From: Phocoena phocoena
Taxonomy: Eukaryota; Chordata; Mammalia; Artiodactyla; Phocoenidae
Direction of reading: 5' to 3'
Assembly: GCF_963924675.1 (NCBI RefSeq)
Contig: NC_089238.1
Location: 45,836,879 to 45,900,878 of the forward strand
Length of the DNA stretch: 64,000 bases
Part shown: positions 13,301-28,300 of the stretch, one piece after another
Position numbering within the stretch: position 1 is the stretch's first letter
Layout of the letters: every line of letters begins with the position of its first letter
The notes under the pieces: model-generated
What the model was told of the DNA's origin: nothing
Databases searched by the model: none
Seen by the model: the letters and a program-made list of their open reading frames with translations, nothing else
Translations under genes and position numbers: made by a program

Positions 13301-16300
13301 ATGTCCTGGTGGGCCATCGGGCCAAGGCTCGGTTCAAGATCTCCAACATGGGAAAGATCGCCTGTGACGTGAACATTGTGGTTAAGCCCGTCTCCAACAA
13401 GGTGAGTAGTCCCAGTGGCCCTGGCCCACCATGGTTGGCATAAAGCCAGGGCAAGAGCTCTTGGAAACCCCTGCTCTGGAGCCTGTATTGTGAATGGGGA
13501 TTATCTGGCTCTCAGGCCCCCTGGAATTTATATGAGGGGGCATATGTTTATCCCAGTGGGCATCTCCTCTGGGTACCTCTGTGATAAACTGGTTCACACG
13601 ATGGAGCAGTGCACTCCTCCATCAGACACTCACGTGTCTACGGGACAAAGCACTGTGGGGAGAGCCAAAGATCGGGTCATGAAGCCTGCTCAGGTGGCAT
13701 GTTGGTGGCGAGGGAGATTTGGCGGGTGTCAGACTAGAAATGTAAGGTGAAATGGTGAGCATTTATTGACCTCCTGCTGTATGCCGAGCACTGTGCTAAG
13801 TGATTTTCATTTATTATCTCATTTCATCCTCAGAAGTTTGTAGTATCAGATTTTGTATTATTATCCCCATTTTATAGTTGGGGAAATTGAGGCTCAGAAA
13901 TGCTGAATTCTTCCCCTAGGTCCCAGAGCCTAGGGATATAAGGCTTGGTTTAAAGCCAAGCTTCATCTACATGCAAGGTAAATAATAAGTGTCCATCTCG
14001 GGGTCTTCCAGACCAAAACTGCCTTCCCTATCTGAGTCACACCATACTGAGACCCTTTTCCCTCGCAGTGGAACAGAAAATTCAGGGTACCAAAAGAGAG
14101 GGCTAAGTCAGTGGGTTTCACTCACCCGTAATTTCCAGTCGATGTACTGCAAACACTGCCTAGTGTCAGCTCAGCCACATCAGTTCTCTGCCCGAAGATA
14201 GAATCTCGGCCCAGGTGGCCCTTGTGCCCCAGAGTTGGTATTGTTCTCATGGCTGATGGTGGTAGGGAGATGGCCGAGAGGCCTGGTCTAGTCTAGAGCC
14301 AAAAGTAGTGTGCATTTCCGGGAGATTGTCAGACAGTTGAGAGACGGCTTGAGAGACTGTTATCACTTTCTGACCTTTTGGGGACAGGAAAGGGCAGCTT
14401 TCTCCCTATTCTGTTCTAAAAACGTAAAAAGTGAGCAAGCCTGATTTCTAAACAAAGATCGGTTTTTAACAGGGATTTGCAGGCATTATGTTGTCATCTT
14501 CCTCCTTAATTTGCAGATTATTCCTTGGAAAGAGGAAAGAAACCTTATGCTCTCAGCTTAAGAGCAAGAAGGAATAGTCAGTCTTGAATCCCACCTGCCT
14601 CCCGTGAGAATAAAAAATCCTTTTGAGGCGTTCCAGGGGTCCCTACAGTCCCTACAGTCTTCCCCAAACACTGGCCTAAGACAGGAGCAGAGAAGGTGCT
14701 GCAGAAGGTGGCTCTCGCCAAAGCTCTTGGAGTTAGAAGGAGCAGAAACCCACTCAAGATGGCCCCACCATAGCAAGGTTTGCTTCAGTGAATCCGAGAC
14801 CTCACACGCAGGGCAGAACACGGCATGTAGCCAGAGGTCTGTGGGACTGGAACTGTCACCCGAAATCAGCTTTCAGAAGACCAGCCGTGGCTCCCCATCT
14901 GCCAAGAGCCATGTGTTTCTCACACATGGTGTCTCCATTGCTCCTTTCTCTCGTCTGGCTTCCAGCTCAGCCCCACGTCAGCAACCACCAGGGGTCTCTG
15001 GCATCTTAATTTATTTGTGTGTGTGGGGTGGTGGAGTGGCCAGGGGATCTGACTATCTGAGATATGGTTTAGTTCATCTGTTTGAGTCCAAGATCACAGG
15101 TCTGGCCGATTATTGCTCAGGGGCAGGTCCCTGAGTACCCAGGCCGCTCCTTCCAGAATCATGACTGTGCAAGCAGTGGGACATGCCTACTGCAGAGCTT
15201 AAAGGAGGGAGATGTCACAGCAGGGCTTGCAGAGGTGAGCAGCAAGCCTTGTGCAAATGCAAAGTGGCACACACACCGATTGCTTCCTCCCCGCCCCCAT
15301 CCAGATCTTTGCCCGCATCGCTGACATCTTTGAAGTGGAACCCAACAAGATGTGTGTTGCCAGCTGCTCGCATGCCTTTGCCACGGTGTCCTTCACCCCA
15401 CAGACCATGCAGACCTACCAGTGTATCTTTGAGGCCACCGTGGACGGCTTGCCCAGGTACCAGCTCCCCAGCTCCCCCTCCTCCAGCAGGGCAGCAGGCC
15501 ACCCTCTCTGTGAAATGTCATTCCTGCCATGCTAGGCTGACAGGCCTTGATCTTTCTGTTCCCTGCAGCAACCTGGCCAAGAATCAAAGCCTCATGTTTG
15601 ATATTGTTGGAGAGGGGAACCTCCCTCGAGTGACTGTTGTGCGGCCGATTCTCTATAACCAATATGGAAACCCCTTGCTCCTCTTTAAGAGGCTTCTGCT
15701 TGGTCATTCAGAGACACTGCCTCTTGTCCTCAAGAACAATGGCACCATCCCTGCCAAGGTACTGCGGGAGGGTGAAGCATGGGGTGAAAAGGGAGAATCA
15801 TTTAGAAGCAAGACTTCTGACACTGGGGTTTCTGCCGTCCCTAACTCGTGAGGACTTCTTTGATGTTCCTCATACGTTAACCTGGGTAAAACATGGGACA
15901 GTCAGAGGGGAATTAGGCATGGTCTGACTACATAGTGCACTGATACATAGTACACTGGTAATTACTGTGCAAGGCAGTGAGCAATGATAACACACCAAGC
16001 TGAGTGGGTAGGGTTATGGGTGTTCTGAGTGTCTTCCTTATTTTTTCACTTTTTTTCTGTAGTGAACATTGCATTTGTAATAAGGAAAAAAGAAAGAAAC
16101 TTCATCAGGGGTGAGAGATATAACATCAGAAGGGACTTTTGGTTCAGCAATTACGTTTTTATTTTACCAGAAAAAGAGTGATAAATTGTGTAAGTGTTAT
16201 ACAAAGAACTGTAGGGCTTTTGAAAATAATCTACTCCCATCTAGGGGAATCCGGGAAAATTTCACTATAAAATGACACTTGAGCTGGGCGTCGAAGGGTA

Positions 16301-19300
16301 TAGCTGGGCTTCGTAAGTGGGCACTGCGGTGAGTGAAGCCTAGGCGGAGAAAGAAAACCGCAAAGACAAAGGCACAGAAGCAAAAAAAAAAAAAAAAAAA
16401 AAATTATAAGGTACAAATAGGAACTAGTAAGCACCAGCTTTGTGAGAGCATAGGGTATAGGTTGAAGAACAGTGAGAGATAAAAATAGAAGGGTAGAGTG
16501 AGGGGACAGTTTGTGGAGGGCTTTGGATTCTACCAGACATTATTACTGTTGTTGTTGTTGATGTGGCTAGGACCCATTTAGCTTCACCCAGGAGTTACCA
16601 TTTTTATTGCTCTCCATTCCTGCATCTCCAACCTACCATCTGAGATCCTTTTTCTACCTACTGAAGAATACTCTTCAATATTTCCTTAATGCAAGTCTGC
16701 TAGTGGTGAATTCTCTCAGTTTTTATTTGAAAAATCTCAATTTATCCTTTATTTTTAATGTAAATTTTGCTGGCTGTAGAACTCTGGGTTGGCAGTTGTT
16801 TTCTTTCAGCAAATGGAAGATATTATTCCAGTGTATTCTGGTTTCCATTGTTATGGCTGAGGTGTCAGCTTATAAGTCAAAAATGTTCCTCTAAGGCAGT
16901 CTTTTTCCCCTGGCTTTGTACCTTTGTATTTGTTTTCTGCAGTTTTACTATGATGTGTCTAGGTATGGATTTCTTTTAATTGATTTTTCTTGGAATTCAC
17001 CAGGCTTCTGGACTCTGCAGTTGATGTTTTGAGTCAATTTTGGAAAATTCCTATATGTGTTTTCAAATATTGTTTCTATTCCATTCTGTCTCATCTCTCC
17101 TTGTGGGAAGCCACGTCAATGTATGGAAGGTCTTCTCATTATATCCTCTGTGTCTCACAACCTCGCTATATTTTCCATCCATTTTTCTCTGGGCTTCATT
17201 TTGCATGATTTCTTTTGTTCTGCCTTCAAGTCATTAACTCTCCCTTTGGCTATATCTAGTTTTCTATTAAACCTTCCATTCATTTCTTTTTTTTTTTTTT
17301 TTTTTTTTGCGGTATGCGGGCCTCTCACTGTTGTGGCCTCTCCCATTGCGGAGCACAGGCTCCGGACGCGCAGGCTCAGCGGCCATGGTTCACGGGCCCA
17401 GCCGCTCCGTGGCATGCGGGATCCTCCCGGACCGGGGCACGAACCGGTATCCCCTGCATTGGCAGGCGGACTCTCAACCACTGCGCCACCAGGGAAGCCC
17501 CATTCATTTCTTAAGTTGTTATATTTTTCAATTGTAGAATTTTTATTAGATTGTTTTTCAAATCTGCATAACCAGTTTCTGTGATTTCTAGTTTCATGCC
17601 AAAATTGTCACTTTTATTTCCTGAACACAGTAATCACAGCCATTTTGCAGTCTATACCTGATAATTCCAAAATCTGAAGCCCCAGTGGGTCTAATTCTGA
17701 TATCTGCTGCTTGTGTTCATTTTTGCCCATGTTGTCTTCTCTCCTCATGTGCCTGGTTATTTTTGATCATGTGTTGTATTGTATCTGAAAAGTTAATCTG
17801 GAAATAATTAGACTAAGGATGTATTTTTATTCAGAGACAATTTTCATTTGCTTCTGCCTAGCACTTGGGGGCACTAGAAATGCAGGATCACCTTAAACTG
17901 GTTTTAGAGCTTGAGATTTTCTGTGTTAGATAACTCTGAGCAGGATTGCTATCCTTGGGAGAGCTGCTTTATATCCAGCCTAACTTTTGTCTTACTGTGC
18001 AGACCTTTGGGGTCCTAGTCTAGAGCAAAGAAAACACTCCCACCCCTCACAGAACTTTCTTTTGCCCTCTTAACACCAAGAGACCATCGGAAAAGCACAG
18101 TTCAGCCTCCCATCTGCCTCTTCCCGACTGGCAAATGACCCAGGTCAAAAACAGCCCAGAAAGTTAGGCTGGCCTCTCTAGACATCCCAGATCTTGGTCT
18201 GGTTACTCTTCATTATCTTCTTAGCTCTGTGATGCTTCTGAAATTGGTGGTGGGGGGGGGGGGGGCGGCTGTTTGTTTGGGTTTTGTTTTGCATTTCTTT
18301 ATTGTCTTGAGTCCACATTACCTAGTTTACCATTACCCTGCATGGTTTCCGTTATTGTAGCTTTATAAAATGTATTAGCACCCATTCCCTGTCTTTCTAA
18401 TCTTAACGATTTTTTAACAGTCGCTCAGATGAACTTTAGACATCATTTTATAATGTTCCTCACAAAATCCTATTGGGATTCCTATGAATTATTTAGGGGG
18501 GAATTTCTACTTTTAGAGTATTTAGGCTCTCCACCAGGAACAACATTTAGGATTCCAACCCATTTATTTACATCTTCTTTTATGTCAATATTTTTTCATG
18601 TGATTCCTCTGTATAGTTTCTTATTAAGTTTATTTCTAAATATATATTTTTTTATCTCAGAAGCTTCCTATGTGATGTCACTATTTCTTCCTTCTTCGTG
18701 CCTCATTTTTTACATTGTTCAATCTTGTTCATGATGGCGCCAGCATTACTATCTTCTAAAAATGTCTGCTGGTTCCTCGTGCATAAAATATGATATATGG
18801 CTTTAGGTTTTTTTAATCAGCTACATGGCTTCCAGTGGGCTATAAAGCATCCCTTTTCTATAGGTACGTCAGATGTCCACCTTGGTTTTCTTCTTACCTC
18901 GGTAGGACGCTCAGCATGACACTGTCAGGCAACTAATGTGTTAGCACCTAGCAGATACTGGTTTTTAGGAACTCATATTCATGCAGGCCCTCACAGAATG
19001 ACGAATATTCATTTCCATTTTACTAGTCTAGTGTATATTTCACAACTGCCTCTGTCAACAACAGAGGCCTTGGCAACCCCATTTTGACTGGGTAATCCCA
19101 AAGTCACCTATACTCTCTGGACCTCTGGTTCCTTATTTGAATAGCAAGGGCTGAGCTAGATTTTTGTTTGTCCTCTCCAGGTGTAATATTTTTTATATCT
19201 GTCTTAGTAAGAAGCTCGAAAAAGTGGGCACTAGGCTCAATGATTTGTTGGGGTACCCCCCCGACAGCACAGTATCTCACTGCAGTCCAGGACTCATGAG

Positions 19301-22300
19301 CTGCCTGTAATCTTAACACTCAATCTTATTTCCCGTGTGCCAGTTGCATGTTGACCTGCAGGACCAAGTAGGAGTCTTCTCCCTGAAGGGGAAGCCGTCC
19401 ACCTCCTACATCTACATCATAGAGGAAAACAAACCACAAGCAAAAGGTAAGTAGGGCAAGTATATCTTCTAGAGAGCAACGGGTCCCAGTAGCTCTTTTG
19501 TTAGAGGACTAACGTGTACTCAGCCAGAGTCAGATGCCCAGTCTCGTCACCAATGGCCTCTCTAGGCGAGGCTCATTCCCACATGAGGGCTGCTTTCCCT
19601 TGAGTCCAGGTCTTTATGGATACATCTTCCTTTAATCTGGTTCTAGATCATGTCTCTCTCTTCTCATTGCAGCAAAGAAGGCTCACACAGCCTCCCTGGT
19701 TGTTCCTCCTGGAGACACAGCTGAATTTGATGTTGTTTTCCACTCCCAGAAGGTTGGGAGAATGGCAGGCAACATCCACTTGTCAGTGATCAACAACCGG
19801 TACGAGGAGACAGTCATCCACATGGTGGGAGAGGGCTACGAGGATGACATCACCTTGGACAACATCCACGGGCTGGTGGCTTCCTCCAGCCAGGAGGCCT
19901 CAGATATCTCTGAGATCATCGAGGACAGCACGATGGAAGACTTCGTGGCAGGTGAGAGAAGCAGCAGTGAGGTGTTGACACCTGTTGGCTTGTGGTTCAT
20001 TTTAAATAAGAAGGAAATTTAAATAACAGGTTGGCTAGCTTCCTGGGAATTTAGGACTGAATCTCCTCTTTGTTACCGTATGCTCCCTCATGCCTGACTC
20101 AGTCACTGCATTCATCCACGTGTTCCCTCAAAGAACAGTGGTTGAGCATCAGTGTGCATGTGCCTGGAGTTCCAAAGAGTAATTAATAAGGGAGTCTGTC
20201 CCTTAGGGAGCTTATTCTTTGAGCTCAAATTCCCATTTAGCTAATAAGAGAAATTCAAGTTCCAGATTAGCTAAAAAGTGAATACATGTCTCTCTGTAGT
20301 TTTCCCTGTCTGTACCTTTCAGCTGGCTTGCATTGGCATCCTCCGTTTCATCTGTATCATGTACCCTAGACATTCTAAGAGAAATGGCGGGCTGGTTTAA
20401 TTAGAGAAGGCGTAGGTTTGTGCCACCTCTAGAAGACCGTTCTCCGCAGCCTCACTACTCAGTGCGCTGAGAACCTACAGCATCAGCATCACCTGGGAGT
20501 TGTTAGAAGTGCGAATTTCACACACCTCCCCAGCACCTCAGACCTTCTGAATCAGAATTTGCGTTTAACAAGAGCCCCAGGTGATCTGTGTGAACATTAG
20601 AGCTTAAGACATGCTGCGCTGCAGTTTATCAAGCACTGCGGCTTCATTTGCGGCTTTCTTTGGGTAGGAGAATATTTACTTCTTCATTATTAACAAAGCG
20701 CATTTGCTAAACACCCTAATTGTGTGGCTGACTGCTGTGAAGTGAGTTACAAACACAGTCTCACAGTTTCTCTAGGAGCTTAATTATAGTCCTGGAGTGT
20801 AGCCCTAGGCAGTCCATACAACATGGGTTAAAATCAGTGCTCCTCATGTATCTGGTGTTTCACCTCTGTTTGTAGCTACAGGGTGGCATCTTTCTTATCA
20901 GGGGTCAAGCAGGAGCCAGCAGTGAACCCTAGTTCAGAAATCAGATTTCATACTTATAATAGGGTTACCAGATTTAGAAAGTCAGAACACAGCAGTCCCC
21001 ATTAAATTTGAATTTTAGATATTAAGTTTGAATTTTAAATAAACTATAATTTTTAGTGTATTTGTGTCCCCAAATTTTGCATGGGACATACTTATACTAA
21101 AAATTACTCATCATTTACTTGTAATTCAAATTTAATGGGGGCTTCTGTGTTCTGTGTGGCAATTCCAGCCCTTAATAGTACTGTTTCAACAAACAAATGG
21201 AGTTGGCGGGCGGGCAGTGGGGAGCTATGTTTTCCTTTGTACAAATGGAGGTGAGGGCCAGAGTGGGTGGGTGGGTGGATAAGTAGACTCCCCTATAGGA
21301 GAGACAGCTTGCTGGCGAAGGACTCCAGGCGTTTCCAGTATAACCATCCAAGGAAGGTGGGGTTGCGTGAGGGTGAGGCACAGTGTATTTCAGGAGCTGC
21401 CTCCATGGGGAAGTGAGCCTGCAGAGGAGGCAAGAGGGGACTCACTGCCCCCTGCTTCTGTCCCCTAGCTGCTCTGGTGAACCACATCCAGTTTGGGGAC
21501 TGCCACGTTGGAAACAGCTATAACGTGAGCTTCACAATCACTAATCACAGCCAAGGGAATGTGATACGGTTCGAATGGCCCCTTTTAGCCACAGTTTCTT
21601 TCTCCCCACAGGTAAGTGAAAACCAGTCCTTGTTTTCTGCACTCCCTTAGGCCTAAGCCAACCCCAGTTTGATTGTCGGCCCATTCCCACAGATACGTAG
21701 GATGGGATGGATGCATCCCTCACTCCGACCTGGTACCAGAAATGTCCCCTCTGGCCTAAGAGCAGAGAATGAGGTCACCAAGACTGATGTTGAGGAATTC
21801 CATGGAGACCTCCATGGATGAAGACAGGTTCCAGTCTTCCCATCCCCAAGTATAGACCTGTGTCCCCCATGGTGTGTGTTCTTTGGAGCATTTGTCCTGC
21901 AAAAGTGGTTCATCAGAAGCTAAAACGGGGGTGGTGGGTTTTGTGGACAACAGAGATTTAGAAAATGTTACATCTTTCTCCTACAGATTCTAGATGCCCT
22001 TCAGCATATTAAAACCTAGTCAACTTTGTTTTACCTGGAATTTTCTAACCCCTTCTTTGAGGGTCTCACAGCACACATTTTATGACTTGCTAACCAAAGC
22101 TCGACCTTGAGCAAGGCCTAGGACCGCGTGGCAGCAGAGCCTCACCTCTGGCCAGCACTTGTTTTTCATCGACAGCTCACTTCTGAGTTCCCAGGACACT
22201 GGATGTATCCATGGCCTCTTGCACTGTTTCAGCCACTGAGTTTGTTCAAGCACAGAACTCTAGGGGGTTGGAGCGAGGAGGGTTGGGGACCCTACTTTGT

Positions 22301-25300
22301 CACCTGTAAATTAGGGTGCTCTCAGGAAGAAGTGTTTTGCTTCCTGGAGAGATATGAAGTGATAGTCAAAGAAGGTAGAGATAAGCTTCTTATGGTCCAT
22401 TTACACACCCATGGGCACACACTTGGGTATACACCCACGTGTATACACACACACACACATAGTAGTAGCCTTGGGAAGTATTAAACTTTCTTCTCCCTTC
22501 ACTTTCCAGAGGAGGAGGGGTTTCTTATCTATTAGAAACATGAAAGGACTATATATATAGTATGTATTTGGGTATGTGTATGTGCATTTATGCATGTTTA
22601 ATTACAAATGATTTTATTCTACAAACAAAATTGGATTTCCCATATATCTGGAACACTTCAGCAAATCTCAGCCTTTTTGGTCTCAGGACTCCTTAATACT
22701 CTTTTTTTTTTGTGGTACACGGGCCTCTCACTGTTGTGGCCTCTCCCGTTGCGGAGCACAGGCTCCGGATGCGCAGGCTCAGTGGCCATGGCTCACGGGC
22801 CCAGCCGCTCTGCGGCATGTGGGATCTTCCCGGACCAGGGCACGAACCCGTGTTCCCTGCATCGGCAGACGGACTCTCAACCACTGCGCCACCAAGGAAG
22901 CCCATGGACTCCTTAATACTCTTAAATATTACTGAGGACCCTCAAAGAGCTTTTGTTTATGTGGGTTATGTCTATCAATATTTACCACGTTAGAAGTTAA
23001 AACTGAGAATCTTTAAAAACATGTATTTGTTCATTTAAAATATAATAACAAACCCATTACATGTTAATATAAATACCATATTTTTATGAAAACGGCTTTA
23101 TTTTCCAAAACAAAATTGTGCGAGAAGAGTAGCAATGTTCTACATTTTTACAAGTCCCTTTAATATCTGGCCTAGTAGAAGAGAGCTGGATTCTCATATT
23201 TGCTTCTGCATTCAATCTGATGCAATACCGTATGTCATGTAACCTCTAGGAAGCTCCATTATATACTCACAAGAAAATAAGAATGAAAAGGTCACATGTC
23301 ATCTTAGTATTATGATCAAAATAGTTTTGACCTTGTGAACTCCTGAAAAGACCTTGGGACCCCCAAGGGTCACTAGATCACACTCTGAGAGCTGCTAAGG
23401 TACTGTGTACATCTGTCCATAATTTGTATAGGTCATGTGGTTGAGAAGTACAGGTGGTTAAGAGTGCGGTACCTGGAGCCATACTGCCTGGGTCTGAATC
23501 CAGATCTTCTAACATTAATGGTATGACCTTGAGCAAGTTACAAGTTTCCTTGTCTATCAAAGAGGGGTGGTAGCTGTACCTCCCATAGGGCTGTCGTGGG
23601 GGTTAGTAGAATTTTGTGAAGGTTTAGTATAGTGCCTGAAGCATGTAACAGTGGTAAATATTAGCTGCTTTTGTTTTTATGATTAAATTTCTATCTAAGA
23701 ACTTTTGTACCTATTTAAGATGGTCTACGCATACGGGCTTGAATGATGCATTATTTTTTGCCAAGACTTTTGACCCTGCCCCTAGAGTGGCACCATGAGG
23801 CATCCAGAGTCCTCAGGATTGAACTCCCCAAAATACTAACGCAAGGCTCTTCCCCAGGTGGGCCACCTCCACCCTGGCTGTGCCAAGAACATAGCGGTGA
23901 CCATGAAGTCAGACATGCCCATCAACCTGAAGAAGATGGAGATCAAGTGCAAGCTCTCCAAGATCATGTTTCAGCTCCCTGCAGACCAGGTCCCCGACTG
24001 GGACGACCGCATGCGCACGGTCAAGTGGGTGGATGTGCTCAGAAACACGCCCGGGACTTTCACTACAAAACAAAAAGTGAGTAGGGACACCAAGCCCCAG
24101 TCTGGCCAGGCCTGCCGTGCTTGGATGCCTCCTGTCCTCAAGCTCAGTGTCTCATCATTTCCTTGTTTCATGGAAAAAGGAAATGGTCCCTGTTCCACCT
24201 GACCTGGGTTTCCAAAGCGGAGAACTGAACTTCCCAGCAAGCCACCTGCCATCCACACTACATGGACCACACAAACCACACAACTGGTAGAGCTTTCATT
24301 GAAGTTTTTTTTTAAAAAATTATTTATTTATTTGGCTGCACCGGGTCTTAGTTGCAGCATGCAAGATCTTCGTTGCCGCATGCAGGATCTTCGTTGTGGC
24401 TTGTGGGATCTTCAGTTGCGGCGTGCGGGATCTTCATTTGTGGTGTGCAGGATCTAGTTCCCTGAACAGGGATCGAACCGGGGCCCCCTGCGTTGGGAGC
24501 TTGGAGTCTGTCACTGGACCACCAGGGAAGTCCCTCTCATTTAAGTCTTGATATCTAGTTTCTAGTTGAGCAAATCCTCCCACCTTTTTCTTCTTCAGAA
24601 ACCTCATGGCTAGTCTTTTAGCTACTTCCTTTTTCCCCTCAGTGTCCAGAATTAAGTTAATTATAATCTATTGCTCACGTCAGAATCTCATCTTTGGTCC
24701 ACGCGTGCCCCTCCTTTAATTATCCCTTCGTTGGTTTCTTTTTAATAATATAATAAACAGGGACGAACCCACACCCAACACAGGAAGTATAACCAGGATT
24801 ACCTGGGTGGTTCTCAGCCATCCCACCCCTGCCTGTCTCTAAGACGTGGTCACTACCCTGGGATCTCATTCCCTTGATTTTTGTTTTTATTTCTTTTTAA
24901 AATTAACCTATGCATTCTAAAAGGCATATTGTTTAGGTGTAGTTTTTAACTTTATTTTTTTTAAGGTCACTGCGTGTGGTCATCTGTATCGTTGCAGGCG
25001 GCTGGGCACACCCATGTCACTGCTATACAGAAGTGCATTATTATTTACCCATTCCTCTTTTGAAAATTAGCTGGGGTTTGCTACTGTGGACAGTGTTTCT
25101 GTGAGCATTATAGTTCATGTCACACGGTGCTCATTTGCAAGAGTTTATATTCCTAAACAGTCACAGGAAGTGGAATTGCTGTCACAGGATGTGTGAATGC
25201 TCAGCTTTCCAAGAAAATGCCCAAGCATTTCCAAAGTGGCTCTTTGCTAGTAGGAGTATAAATTGGTACAGCCCACTTTGGAAAGCACTTGGGTATTATC

Positions 25301-28300
25301 TTGGAAAAATAAGAGTATTAGTCATTTTATTTTTGATAAACTCTTTATTCCTGTCTTTGTCTGCAAACGTGCTTGCCATATTTATCACTCGTATTTTGAC
25401 TTTAATGAATCTTTTTTTTTTTTGCGGTACGCGGGCTTCTCACTGTTGTGGCCTCTCCCGTTGCGGAGCACAGGCTCTGGACGCGCAGGCTCAGCGGCCG
25501 TGTCTCACGGGCCCAGCCGCTCCGCGGCATGTGGGATCTTCCCAGACCGGGGCACGAACCCATGTCCCCTGCATCGGCAGGCGGACTCTCAACGACTGCG
25601 CCACCAGGGAAGCCCGACTTTAATGAATCTTTTCATGATTATCTCCATATTGTTTTATTCTGAAGTATTTTGCTTATTCTTGGCCCTTTACTTTTCTAAA
25701 TAATTTTTTAATCCATTTAAACAAGTACTGTGAAAACCCTCATGGAAACTTGATTAGAATTGGATTGTATCTATACATCAGTTTAGGAAGGATTGATAAT
25801 TTTATAACATTAATTCATCCTTTCCATTAGCAAGGTATATCTCTCTATTTAGGTCTTCTTAAAGATTTTTTTTTTACTACCATTCATTTTCTTTAATAGA
25901 AATAAGACTCTTTAGGTTTTTTAAATTTGTTTTTGAGTCCGTTTTATTAAATTATTCTTCTAGGAATTTTCCCTTCAACTAAGTTTTCATATGCATCTTC
26001 ATAAAATTATTCACAGTATTTTCTTATCGTCTGTTTAAATGTCTGTAGGATGGATGGTGATATCTCCCTTTTCATTTATGATATTGGTTATGTGTATTTT
26101 CTCTTTTTTTCTTCTTGATCATTCTCACCACAGGTTTTCTAAATCTTTTCAAATAAACAGCTTTTAGTTTCATTGGTCCTCTCTGTTTTAGATTTATTTT
26201 CTGTTTCGTTAATATCTGTTCCTACCTTTATGATTTCCTTTATTCTACCTCCTTGGAGCGTATCTGACCCCAAAACTCATGCCTGTGCAGTCGTGATGCT
26301 CTCAGTAATTTCTTGTTCAATTTCTTCCTTTCCTATTGCTGAGTCATTTTAGGTTTGGCCTCATCATTTCTTCTGGAACTTGAATCTGTGAGTTGGTTCT
26401 CATTTGCCTGGGTAGGAAGCACTGTTTTATCTCCCCATTATTCCTGTGAGGCAGGTGTCTCTGCATCACTGAGGACACGGCTGCCTTTGTTACAGGTGAT
26501 AGAGACGGATCCTGAGCCTGCTTACTCAGTACTAGAAGAAAACTACCAAGAACTGCAGCTGCAGATCAGTGCCCACGTGAATTTCGCTTCGTACAAGTGC
26601 CAGACGAGCGATGTGCACTTTAAGGAGACACTGGTTCACCAGACCCGAGTGTTTGAGTGAGTCATCAAAAGCCTCCTGACACTCTCAGAGAAGTTCTTTA
26701 ACTCCATCATTCACTGGCTCCTTCGTCAAACATTTATTCAGTGTCCACAACAGCATAGACCAGACATCACATCTGCGCACCAGAGGGTCTTTGTAGGTCC
26801 AATGAAACATTCAGACCCACAAAACTATTGAAGTTCGCACTTGAAATCAAGATGTAGACCTGGAAACACAGTCTTACCGGGAAGGTGGCATCAGGCAGTG
26901 GGCTTCGGTGGGAACAGTCCTTGCAACAGCCCGTATCACCACCCAGGAACTATTCCTGTTGCCCCTGCCCCAGGTGACAGCTTGGACAATACCTACGCTA
27001 GTGGGCATGAGGTCCATCTTAGCTTAGAAGGCCGTGACCAACAGAAGCCAACATTTCTCGTAACCACTCCATGGCTATAGCTTCCAGGATCCCTGCAAGG
27101 GACGTGCCCAGTTACAAGAGTCACTACACTCAGAGAACCCCAGTGCTATGGCCTCCCTCCAGGGAATCACGATTCTTCCCAGTCCAGCCCAAAGCAAGTT
27201 ACCAATCAGGCGTCATTTTTACTATAAACAAAGTTGTCTAATAATATGGCTGACATTTCTCTCTTACCAGGCTTCCACGGAAACAGAACTAGAAAATTAA
27301 TTCAAAGTTGAAATTGTCCTTAGAAGGAGAAAGGGTTATGTTAACGCTTTATCCACACTCAGGTGAAAGAGCTCGTAGTGGGTGTTGGGGGAATGGGTGA
27401 AAATAGTTCAACTGATGGTTGCAGTACAGTGCTCTGGGTTTGCAGGAAGCATACCTAAAGCAGACCAAGATATAGGGAGAGACAAGTGTGGACAAAGTGG
27501 TGGTCCAGCTGAACTTCGGAGGAGAAATAGGAGGTGGCTAGGTGAGGAAGTGAGAAAAAGGGCCTTCAGGCAGAGAGAGCAACGTAGACAGAGAGAAAGC
27601 CTGTGACTATTCTTTGAGAATTACAAACACAAAAGCGTAAGCCACTGACATTTCTGCATTGTAAAAATTAGTAATTAACTTGTTCAACTCATTCTACATT
27701 TGTGGCACTTAAGGCGTCCTCTCAAATTATTATAGAACCAACAGGTAGGAAGCAGGAAGTGGGATCTTCTGCTGACGGCCATTTCACCTACAGCAGGGGT
27801 TGGTAAACTCTGGCCCGTGGACCAAACCCAGCCAGCTGCTTATTTCTATAGATACAGTTACGTGGACACACAGCTGTGCCCTTCTGTTTATTATCGTCCA
27901 CGGCTGCTTCTGCACTTCCACAGCAGAGGGAGCAGTTGCTGCAGAAATCTCTGGCACGCAAAGCCAAAAACCTTACTATCTGGCCCTTTACAGAGCATTT
28001 GTTCACTCCTGGACCTAAACCGAGAATGCGTTTTTACTAAAAGTATTCTGTTCCACTGAGATTTCTCCTCTTTATAAAAATTTGCTTTAGGATAAAGACC
28101 AGTGCTCATAAATTCACACAATTCATAAATTCACACAAGCCCCTGAGGCCAAAGCACCTTGACTTCAGGCACAGCTACGTGGTCTACCTGGACCGGATAA
28201 TGGGAACCTAACCCCTAAACCCCACCTTTAGACCTACTGCCCCACCGCAACTCTCAGCCCCTACTTCTCCCCTAAAACTGGGAAGAGCGTGTGTGTTTCT

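Noticed and set aside
14604..15134. Open frame of 176 codons in the intron f-g
   Set aside because: It has no recognisable family, no suitable splice sites in phase with HYDIN and nothing matching human HYDIN between exons f and g. It looks like chance in GC-moderate DNA.
18247..18266. Poly-G run as a possible G-quadruplex control element
   Set aside because: It is a single uninterrupted run of 13 G in an old L1, probably slippage-derived, with no nearby exon or promoter.
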